The position numbers were made by a program, and so were the translations under genes. A model generated the notes under the pieces. The model had not been told where the DNA came from and searched no databases. It saw only the letters and a list, made by a program, of their open reading frames with translations. From the NCBI GenBank assembly GCA_003154055.1, contig PMCH01000135.1, positions 152 through 11,480 of the forward strand: 11,329 nt of DNA. The letters are read 5' to 3'. Below are positions 1 to 6,342 of the stretch, piece after piece (the first letter of the stretch is position 1; each line of letters opens with the position of its first letter). Origin of the DNA: Acidobacteriaceae bacterium. Lineage in GTDB: Bacteria; Acidobacteriota; Terriglobia; Terriglobales; Acidobacteriaceae.

Positions 1-19
1 GCGATTAGCGAGTAGCTGA

Positions 20-1180
20 CTACTGACTCGGCTTCGTGGCCAACTGCCGTTCCGGCGGCGTCATCTGGTTCCACACCGCGCTGAGATCTTTCTCCAGAAT
101 CTGGTTATTCGGATCCACTCTTAGCGCCAGCGCAAACCAGCGATAGGAAGTTGGCAGGTCTCGTGAGACGCAGTGCCCGGTGGCGTACATGGTGCCGAAG
201 GTGCTGCGCGCCTTGGCATTGGACTTGTCAGAAGCAGACTTCAGATACTTGATCGCCTGATCGCAACTCTGCGCGACGCCTCTTCCATAGAGGTAGGCAT
301 CTCCGCGGCGGAAGAAGGCGTCACCTTCGGCGGGCACGACGGCGGGCGGGGCCTTGACAGGTTTTTCCGCTGCCGGAGTGGCCTTGCGGGCAACCACGCT
401 GGTGGCAGGTTTCACCGCGGGAGCTTTGTTCTTCGGCTGAGATTTTGGCTGAGACGTCTCGGGCTGGGGCTTCGCGACCGGTTTCAAAGGCTCGGACGGG
501 GCCTGCTCCGGAGCCGCCGTATCATTTCCACTGGCTTGCTCGTCAGTCTTCCTGGTGCCTGACGGCGTTGAACCGTTCTCCTGCGATTGCTCGCCGGGTT
601 TCTTCGTCTCCGCTGTGGTCGAGGTTTCGGTTGGGACGGAGGTCGAGGCGGCGGGCGGAGGAGCCTCCTTCTTCTGGGGGACAGTTGCCGCGGGGGGATT
701 TGCTGCGGATGCGTCCGGTTTCGTTTCCGAACTTTGCGGTGTGCTCGCGCCCGGCTGAGCATAGTTCGCATAGCCCCACCAAGCCGCGCCTCCCAGCGCG
801 CCCAGGACCACCAATGTCATGAAGATTCGCTGCCATGCTGGACCGCGCGTCTCCGGCTCGAAGTAGGTTTCGTCGGCACTGGAGAATGCTTTCTCGCGGA
901 GAGAGTCCAGACTGGGCTCGTTCAACCCGAGCATGGAAGGGCCGCTGATGGGCGCGACCCGCTCAGCCGGGGCAGACTTGGCCAGTCGTTCGGCGCGGCT
1001 GAAAGGGAAATTCTCGGAGCGGCTCTCGGGCGCGGGAGTGCTGACTGGCTCAGGAGGGGGCTCCGCGGGAGGGGCCGGAGCCGATCCGCTGGCCGGCTTT
1101 GCGGCTTGAATCGGACCGCCGCACATTCCGCAGAAACGGTAGGTGTCCGGATTTTTTTCGCCACAGCGGAAGCAGATCAC
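20..1180 (-). CDS. Zinc-ribbon, single-pass membrane protein with C-terminal Sel1-like repeats
   Basis: Function unknown. I start it at the GTG at 1180, giving 386 aa, because the zinc ribbon begins immediately there (Cys3-x2-Cys6 and Cys17-x2-Cys20) and purine-rich AGGAG/GAAGG lies 6-10 bases upstream. The open frame runs on to 1312, but that part would cross the divergent neighbour's start and has no recognisable domain. Order of parts: zinc ribbon (about 3-21), Pro/Ala-rich linker, one hydrophobic membrane segment (about 119-139), a long Pro/Ala/Ser/Thr/Lys-rich low-complexity stretch (about 145-285), then two Sel1-like repeats (about 292-358). Each repeat carries one Cys (306 and 337) at a similar place, which could pair outside the cytoplasm. 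The inferred topology is cytoplasmic ribbon and periplasmic Sel1 domain on a flexible stalk. Sel1 repeats usually serve protein-protein contacts, so a scaffold or sensor role is possible. It is a single gene, divergent from the OCD-family gene. Confidence 0.8.
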   Translation of the reverse strand: MICFRCGEKNPDTYRFCGMCGGPIQAAKPASGSAPAPPAEPPPEPVSTPAPESRSENFPFSRAERLAKSAPAERVAPISGPSMLGLNEPSLDSLREKAFSSADETYFEPETRGPAWQRIFMTLVVLGALGGAAWWGYANYAQPGASTPQSSETKPDASAANPPAATVPQKKEAPPPAASTSVPTETSTTAETKKPGEQSQENGSTPSGTRKTDEQASGNDTAAPEQAPSEPLKPVAKPQPETSQPKSQPKNKAPAVKPATSVVARKATPAAEKPVKAPPAVVPAEGDAFFRRGDAYLYGRGVAQSCDQAIKYLKSASDKSNAKARSTFGTMYATGHCVSRDLPTSYRWFALALRVDPNNQILEKDLSAVWNQMTPPERQLATKPSQ

Positions 1181-1313
1181 GGCAAACCTTCTCCTGTGTT
1201 TCCTTAGAGTGTAACCTGACTTCGGGTTTTGCTCGCAGACTTGCGGGGCAAGAGCTGTATCCTCATCAGTCAACGGCAGGATGACGCCGGCAAAGCAAAG
1301 CGGGAACAACAAA

Positions 1314-2297
1314 ATGAGTACCCATCTGGGGAAAGACCTTCTCTATCTGTCGCAATCGGATGTGGCAGCCGTCGGCCTGACCATGCCGGAAATCATTGCG
1401 GCGTTGGAAAGCATGTTTCGCGAGAAGGGTGAGGGCCGCGTTGAAATGCCGCCGAAAATCGGTATTCATACCATGCCGGACGCGTTTATCCACGCGATGC
1501 CAGCGTCGATTCCGGCGCAGAGGGCCGCGGGGATGAAGTGGGTTGGCGGATTTCCCGAAAACAGCAAGCGAGGTCTGCCCTACATTACGGGGCTGATGAT
1601 CCTTAACGATCCTGAGACTGGGGTGCCGCTGGCGCTGATGGATTGCACCTGGATTACTGCGCAGCGCACAGGCGCAGCGACGGCGGTTGCGGCAAAGTTC
1701 CTGGCGCGGCCCGAATCTTCAACAGTGGGTATTCTCGGTTGCGGAGTGCAGGGGCGCAGCAATCTGGAAGCGCTGAAGGTTGTGTTCCCGTTGAAAAAGG
1801 TCTATGCGCATGACACGCACCCGGAGCGGGCCGCGGGATATGCGCAGGAATTGAGTGCGGAGCTGGGAATTGAAATTGCGCCGGTGAGTAACCCCAAACA
1901 GGCGGTGGTCAGCAGCGATATCGTCGTGACTGCCGGGCCCATCCTGCGCAAGCCGCATGCCACGATTCAGCGGGGATGGCTGCGCGAGGGTTCGTTTGCG
2001 TCGCTCGTGGACTTCGATTCCTACTGGCATCCGTCGGCCCTTCACGAGGTCGACAAGTTTTGTACGGACGATGTGCCACAACTCCATCACTACCGCGACA
2101 TCGGATACTTCCAGGACATCCCGCCCATCCACGCCGACCTGGGAGAACTCGTCACCGGGCGCAAACCGGGCAGGCAGAAGGCGGAGGAACGCACGATCGC
2201 GTGCAATCTCGGCTTGGCGCTCGATGACCTGGCCACGGCTCCGCTGATTTACCAACGGGCGCTGGAGAAGGGAATTGGGACGTGGCTGCCGTTGTGA
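1314..2297 (+). CDS. Ornithine cyclodeaminase / mu-crystallin family NAD(P)-dependent enzyme
   Basis: A 327-aa protein from the ATG at 1314. An in-frame ATG at 1281 would add 11 unconserved residues. Neither start has a strong ribosome site (GGCAGG directly abuts 1281), so the start is uncertain. The family includes ornithine cyclodeaminase, archaeal alanine dehydrogenase and ketimine or pyrroline-2-carboxylate reductases, and sequence alone does not fix the substrate. Visible family features, numbered from 1314: candidate substrate Arg42 and Lys75 (MKWVGGFPEN), Arg118 in TAQRTGA, a Rossmann GCGVQG loop at 142-147, Asp167 ending the following strand (VYAHD) as likely nucleotide-ribose contact, an Asp233/Asp235 pair (VDFDSYW) near the position of the catalytic Asp, and the C-terminal HADLGEL and NLGLALDDLATA signatures. 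Length matches the family. It stands alone, with no amino-acid pathway genes beside it. Likely cytosolic. Confidence 0.9.
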   Translation: MSTHLGKDLLYLSQSDVAAVGLTMPEIIAALESMFREKGEGRVEMPPKIGIHTMPDAFIHAMPASIPAQRAAGMKWVGGFPENSKRGLPYITGLMILNDPETGVPLALMDCTWITAQRTGAATAVAAKFLARPESSTVGILGCGVQGRSNLEALKVVFPLKKVYAHDTHPERAAGYAQELSAELGIEIAPVSNPKQAVVSSDIVVTAGPILRKPHATIQRGWLREGSFASLVDFDSYWHPSALHEVDKFCTDDVPQLHHYRDIGYFQDIPPIHADLGELVTGRKPGRQKAEERTIACNLGLALDDLATAPLIYQRALEKGIGTWLPL

Positions 2298-2308
2298 ACT
2301 CCTCGGCA

Positions 2309-2411
2309 AGAAACCCTTCACCACGGGGGTCACAGGGGAACACAGAGAAACCCAATCGCGTGTGTTGATTCCCTTGTCTTTCCCCGTGTCCTGTGGGGTA
2401 ATGATTTTCTT
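2309..2411. repeat. Imperfect inverted repeat between convergent genes
   Basis: The left arm (about 2309-2352) and right arm (about 2369-2411) are imperfect reverse complements. Outer AAGAAA faces TTTTCTT, and the cores share CCAC, then CACAGGGGAA against CACGGGGAA with small gaps. The arms are built from CCAC/CACAGGGG/ACACAGAG words, which resemble intergenic repeats that I recall being common in acidobacteria and other environmental bacteria; that comparison is from memory. It lies between the convergent 3' ends of the OCD-family gene and the kinase gene, so it could also act as a bidirectional transcript end, although neither side has a clean T tract. Confidence 0.6.
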
Positions 2412-2518
2412 CGCGGGCTTGACGGATCTGGTTTGACCTCAGGTATCGCTCAGCAGCGGCCGGAGAAGCAGGTGTCGAAGATGCAGCCCAGTTCGGATCT
2501 GCAGCAGGCTGCGCAGTT

Positions 2519-5404
2519 CTAGTTTGCGTTGACTCCCGGCAGACTGGCCAGCCGTTGCGCGATCTGCTTCGGATCGCCCACCAGAAAGCCATTCCCGCTG
2601 ATTCTCGACGGATCCGGAATTCGTTTCCAGGTGTTCAGGCTTTTCTCGTAGGACGCGCGGGCTTCGTTGAACAGCTTGGAGCGCAGGGAAGCATTCTGCG
2701 TCTTGCGCGCCTCGGTGGCTGCCACGTCTCCCATTCCGGCAAAGGCATCCGCCGCCGCAGAGAGTGCCGGGAGGTCCATGTGTTCGATCGAGAAAGGGAG
2801 ATTGGCGGTGTCGAGAGCCCTGGTGTAGGCCGCGGACGCCTCGCGCAGTTTGCCCATCTTGATAAGCGTGTTGCCGATCTTTACCTCAACTATCGCTAAA
2901 TCGCAGCGGGCGTCATCGTACGTCGCTTGATCTACGGCAAGGATTTTCGCCGCCATCTCATAGCTCTTCAACGCTTCTGTCAGATTGTGGATGCCGGCCT
3001 GCGCTTCTCCAATCCAAGCTTGCATTTCGCCGGGACCCGGTCCTACGTCAGCCTCCAGATGCAAAGCCTGGTATCCCTGAAGCGCCCGTTGCAGAAGCGG
3101 GAGGGCCGAGGCGCTTCTACCGGCAACGCCCAAGGCCCTTCCATCCTCAAACTCCGCGACCCACAGATCCGATTGCAGCATCTGGTTCTCGGGATCGAGT
3201 TTGGCCAGACGTTCAATACGCTCGCGCGCACGGCGGAAATCGGAACGGGCGGCCGCGAGATCGCCGCGCATGAGCTCGACGTCTCCGCGCCTCCCCTGTG
3301 CCATGCTCAATTCCCGGTTCATGCCCGGGTCTCCCCCCGTTGCCTTGACCAGTGCCTCATAGTCGGCGACGCCCGCATTCATCAGTTGCATCGCCTCATC
3401 TCGCGAACCGTAGCGCCCGATCTGATGCGCAAGAAGAACAGTGACTTTCGCCACTCCCTGGCGGATTCCCGGGTAATCGGGATTGGTGCGCAGGATGTCC
3501 AGCCGCAGATCACGAACCCTGCGAAATGTGTCCACCGCCTGCAGCCGGTCTCCTACCGCATCCTGGATATGGGCAAGAATGTAGTACTCCTGCGCGCTCT
3601 CGTTCCTGACTTCGACTTTGGCGCCATCGCTCTGCATCAGCGGACCGGTGATAGCGATCGCTTGGTCAATTTCCGCGCGGCCCCTCGGTTCGTAGATGTC
3701 GAATAAGGCCCGAGTGCGGTAAGCCATGGCGAGATTGAGTTGGTCGGTTACATTGCGCGGATTGGCCTTGGCGACCGCTTCGAACAGCGCCATCGCCTTG
3801 CCGTTGCTGATCTCAGCGGCACTGACTTGTCCGAGATTGGACTGTGAAGTATCGCCCTGAACGGCTGCCAACCGCTGGTAGCCCCATGCCAACTCGCGTT
3901 GCAGATTGAGATCGCCGCTCGCATCTTGGGCCAGTTTGTCGAGATACTCCACCGCGCGATCCAGCAGAAGCTTGCGGGAAGGGGTCGCGCCGGGAAGGCT
4001 TTGGATGGAGTCGTGAATCTCGAAGATCAGGGAATTCGCCAGCTTGCGAACATCGTTGAACCGCTTCTCGGCCCGGGCTCGCTCGGCACTCGCAATCTCC
4101 GCCTGCTGCCGTGCTATTCGGGCGGCGCGTACGGTCGCACCGACTCCGGCAGCCAGCGCCAACAGCACGACTGCTGTCGCCGCCACGCTGACTTTGTGAC
4201 GCGCGACGAACTTTCCTGCCCGGTAGCTCCACGACCCCTTGGTCGCGGCGACCGGCAACGCTTCCAAGTGACGGCGAATGTCTTCCCCAAACTGCTCCAC
4301 CGAGGCGTACCGCCGCTCCGGCTCCTTGCGCAGTGCCATCAGCACAATGTTGTCGAGATCCCCCGCCAGCCGTCGGTGGAGCTTTGCCGGAGATCCTTCC
4401 CGCGGCCGGCTCACCTCCTCCGGCGCAACCTGTTCCACCCGATCGCCGGTACGAACCGCTTGCGGCCGCAAAACCGCCGTGCTCGGCCGTCCCGGATCGG
4501 TCTCGCAGACCGCCCGCGCCAGTTCGTGCGGGCTGCGCGTTTCACCGGGATACGGGGAGCGCCCGGTCAGCAACTGGTAAAGCACCACGCCGAGCGAATA
4601 CACATCGCTGGCCGTGGTGATCGGCTCGCCACGGATCTGTTCGGGGCTGGCGTACTCCGGCGTCATCGGCCGGCCCAGCGTGGTTTCACCTCCGTCGCCC
4701 GCCGTCGGATCGAGAATCTTCGCGATCCCAAAATCCAGCAGCTTGGGAGCGCCTTCCTTGGTGACGAGGACGTTGCTAGGCTTGATGTCGCGATGGATGA
4801 CTAACCGCTGGTGTGCATACTGCACCGCCGCGCACACCTGCCGGAAGAGTTGGAGCCGCTGAGTGATGGAGAGTCTCTGCTGGTCGCAGTACAGATCGAT
4901 GCGTTCCCCTTCGATCAGCTCCATGACGAGGTAGGGAATCCCATCTTCGGTCGTGCCTCCGTCGAGCAGGTGGGCGATGTTGGGATGATCGAGAGTCGCC
5001 AGAATCTGGCGCTCGGTGCGGAACCGCTCCAGTACAAAAGCCGTGTCGAAGCCGCCGCGCACCAGTTTGACGGCGACCTCCTTGGTGAATTGGCCATCGG
5101 CCCGGACGGCGCGATACACCTCTCCCATGCCACCGCGGCCGATCTCTTCGATGATCTGGTACACGCCGATGCGGCGGCCGGCGCGCACTAGAGCAGGCGG
5201 CAGGGCAGACTTGAGATCCAGAGCGGGCTTTTTCAGGAATCCGGTTCCGGCTTCCTGGTGCGAGGCGAGAAGGGAGTCCACTTCGCGCCGCAATTCGAGA
5301 TCGTTGCCGCACTCGCGATCGAGGAAGGATGAGCGTTCGGAGTCTGCCAGAGCAATCGCCTGATCCAGCAACTGCTTCACGCGTTGCCAGCGTTCCGGGT
5401 TCAT
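2519..5404 (-). CDS. Transmembrane Ser/Thr protein kinase with TPR-like C-terminal region
   Basis: A 961-aa PknB-type (Hanks) kinase. The N-terminal 60 residues (WQRVKQLLDQA...LLASHQEA) are a helical leader typical of acidobacterial kinases. Kinase domain, about 80-385: glycine loop GRGGMGEV 89-96, Lys113 in VAVK, Glu131 candidate in the alpha-C helix, HRDIKPSN with Asp206 and Asn211, DFG 224-226, and activation segment TPEYASPE 248-255. All key residues are present, so it should be active, and it is an RD kinase. A single membrane helix spans about 405-427, followed by a basic, helical, Ala/Glu/Arg-rich stretch (428-450). The remaining 510 residues look like degenerate TPR helices (for example ASAAYTRALDTA, ALKSYEMAAKIL) and should lie outside the cytoplasm as a sensing or binding module. 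No PASTA domain is seen. The ATG overlaps the sigma factor TGA as ATGA, indicating translational coupling. The sigma factor is an obvious candidate substrate or partner. Confidence 0.94.
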   Translation of the reverse strand: MNPERWQRVKQLLDQAIALADSERSSFLDRECGNDLELRREVDSLLASHQEAGTGFLKKPALDLKSALPPALVRAGRRIGVYQIIEEIGRGGMGEVYRAVRADGQFTKEVAVKLVRGGFDTAFVLERFRTERQILATLDHPNIAHLLDGGTTEDGIPYLVMELIEGERIDLYCDQQRLSITQRLQLFRQVCAAVQYAHQRLVIHRDIKPSNVLVTKEGAPKLLDFGIAKILDPTAGDGGETTLGRPMTPEYASPEQIRGEPITTASDVYSLGVVLYQLLTGRSPYPGETRSPHELARAVCETDPGRPSTAVLRPQAVRTGDRVEQVAPEEVSRPREGSPAKLHRRLAGDLDNIVLMALRKEPERRYASVEQFGEDIRRHLEALPVAATKGSWSYRAGKFVARHKVSVAATAVVLLALAAGVGATVRAARIARQQAEIASAERARAEKRFNDVRKLANSLIFEIHDSIQSLPGATPSRKLLLDRAVEYLDKLAQDASGDLNLQRELAWGYQRLAAVQGDTSQSNLGQVSAAEISNGKAMALFEAVAKANPRNVTDQLNLAMAYRTRALFDIYEPRGRAEIDQAIAITGPLMQSDGAKVEVRNESAQEYYILAHIQDAVGDRLQAVDTFRRVRDLRLDILRTNPDYPGIRQGVAKVTVLLAHQIGRYGSRDEAMQLMNAGVADYEALVKATGGDPGMNRELSMAQGRRGDVELMRGDLAAARSDFRRARERIERLAKLDPENQMLQSDLWVAEFEDGRALGVAGRSASALPLLQRALQGYQALHLEADVGPGPGEMQAWIGEAQAGIHNLTEALKSYEMAAKILAVDQATYDDARCDLAIVEVKIGNTLIKMGKLREASAAYTRALDTANLPFSIEHMDLPALSAAADAFAGMGDVAATEARKTQNASLRSKLFNEARASYEKSLNTWKRIPDPSRISGNGFLVGDPKQIAQRLASLPGVNAN

Positions 5405-5979
5405 GCCGGCGCGTCTCCGGTCATGGCGCGATAGAGCCAGGCGCGGGCGGTCACCCAGTCGCGTTTCACGGTGGCAGGAGAGATGCCCAACACATTCGAG
5501 GTGTCCTCAATGGTGAGACCGGCAAAAAAACGTAGTTCCACAATGCGGCTTTGCTGCTCATCGAGTGCGCCGAGTTCCTTGAGGGCCCGGTCCAGCGCAA
5601 CCACATCCACGGAGAGTTCGGTGGAAAGAGCGAGTCCCTCGTCGAGCGTCAAGCGGCAGGCACTTCCGCCGCGTTTGGCGGCGCCTCGGCCGCGTGCGTA
5701 CTCGACCAGGATCTGGCGCATGAGATGAGCGGCAATTCCAAAAAAGTGAGCGCGGTTCTGCCACTCCGGCGGATTCTGTCCTGCCAGCCGCAGGTACGCC
5801 TCGTGCACCAGGGCCGTGCTTTGCAGAGTGTGATCGTTTCGTTCCTGCCGCAGGTAGTGATGAGCCAGGCGGCGCAGTTCGTCGTACACCAGCGGCATTA
5901 GCGCTTCGAGGGCCTCGCGGTCCCCTCCCCGCCAGCGAATCAATAACTGCGTGACTTGATTGGAAGAGTCGCGATGCAA
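5401..5979 (-). CDS. ECF-family RNA polymerase sigma factor (TIGR02999 / Sigma70_ECF type)
   Basis: A 192-aa extracytoplasmic-function sigma factor. Region 2 is about residues 9-97 and contains the group signature RNDHTLQSTALVHEAYLRL (48-66) and the RAHFFGIAAHLMRQILVEYAR block. Region 4 is about 130-186, with a helix-turn-helix at about 155-178 (GLTIEDTSNVLGISPATVKRDW). The start is read as TTG at 5979: an in-frame TAA sits two codons upstream and no ATG occurs before region 2. GAGGG lies about 12 bases upstream, so initiation is probably weak. It is the first gene of an operon with the kinase (4-base overlap). No anti-sigma gene is nearby. In this group control through the linked Ser/Thr kinase is plausible; ECF phosphorylation by a kinase is known for Vibrio EcfP-PknT. 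Here that remains inference. Confidence 0.93.
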   Translation of the reverse strand: MHRDSSNQVTQLLIRWRGGDREALEALMPLVYDELRRLAHHYLRQERNDHTLQSTALVHEAYLRLAGQNPPEWQNRAHFFGIAAHLMRQILVEYARGRGAAKRGGSACRLTLDEGLALSTELSVDVVALDRALKELGALDEQQSRIVELRFFAGLTIEDTSNVLGISPATVKRDWVTARAWLYRAMTGDAPA

Positions 5980-6023
5980 GGTTTTACTTAGCCCTCGTGC
6001 CGGGGTAGCACGTATGAGGCGGA

Positions 6024-6052
6024 AGGATATCTTTTCCCGGTTTCGAAGTCAA
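6024..6052 (-). promoter_or_regulatory. Sigma70-like promoter of the sigma factor-kinase operon
   Basis: Read on the minus strand: TTGACT (-35, 6047-6052; 5 of 6 match), a 17-base spacer, and TATCCT (-10, 6024-6029; 4 of 6). Transcription would begin near 6017, giving a leader of about 38 bases before the TTG start. A TTCGAA palindrome overlaps the spacer just inside the -35 box, and a second TTCGAA lies at about 6092-6097; the pair could be an operator. Confidence 0.55.
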
Positions 6053-6113
6053 GAATCTGAAAACACAGGGGTTATGTGGGGAGATCATATTTTCGAAATG
6101 AACGGTGCAACGT

Positions 6114-6147
6114 ACCTTGAGCCAATTCTCCGCCGTTTTGCACATTA
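6114..6147 (+). promoter_or_regulatory. Shared bipartite promoter/operator motif, copy 1 (upstream of the propeller gene)
   Basis: ACCTTGAGCCA (6114-6124), 16 bases containing TTC and TTTT, then CACATTA (6141-6147). The same two blocks at the same distance recur at 8038-8071, with 26 of 34 positions identical. A TTGA-type -35 with a CACATT -10 fits housekeeping sigma70 poorly, so an alternative sigma factor or an activator site is more likely. It sits 135 bases upstream of the divergent ECF sigma gene and about 195 bases before the propeller gene's ATG. Confidence 0.55.
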
Positions 6148-6181
6148 GTAGATAAGGAAGCAGCCCGGGATGGCCTTCGGC

Positions 6182-6306
6182 GGGTCGCACAAATCGAAGC
6201 GGGCGAAACGCAAGACTCTCAGGACGTTATCCGGAAGCGACTGAAAGCAAGCCAACAACGTTCGTTCGGGCACGGGTGGTCTCTGGGGAGGGATCACCCA
6301 TGCCCG
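6182..6306 (+). promoter_or_regulatory. Structured leader of the propeller gene
   Basis: If transcription starts at the upstream motif, the mRNA has a leader of nearly 200 bases. Within it GTCGC (about 6184-6188) can close with GCGAC (about 6237-6241) around a loop of about 48 bases. A strong hairpin follows: 6267-6281 pairs with 6292-6306 (15 positions, one C-A mismatch, one G-U pair, 10-base loop). It has no T tract, so it is not a classical terminator. It ends 36 bases before the ATG. I could not match it to a riboswitch class; the conserved c-di-GMP-I core is absent. Confidence 0.4.
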
Positions 6307-6342
6307 TTCAGAAAGAAATCCCAGGCTGAAGGAGCGCACCCA

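Noticed and set aside
1240..1252. CTTGC-GGG-GCAAG palindrome between divergent genes as an operator
   Set aside because: Only five base pairs, with no second copy and no convincing promoter around it; too weak to list.
1719..2333. Minus-strand 204-codon open frame opposite the OCD-family gene
   Set aside because: The plus strand carries a full family signature across this stretch, and the antisense product is composition-driven.
2927..3706. Plus-strand 259-codon open frame opposite the kinase C-terminal region
   Set aside because: Antisense shadow of the kinase TPR-like region, with no domain and no ribosome site.
3899..4804. Plus-strand 301-codon open frame inside the kinase gene
   Set aside because: It is antisense to the kinase catalytic domain, has no recognisable domain, and is explained by the high GC content of the real gene.
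6182..6240. Possible c-di-GMP-I (GEMM) riboswitch suggested by an ACGCAAG word
   Set aside because: The conserved GGCAAACC, GAAA tetraloop and ACGCAAAGCC segments are not present in the right arrangement.
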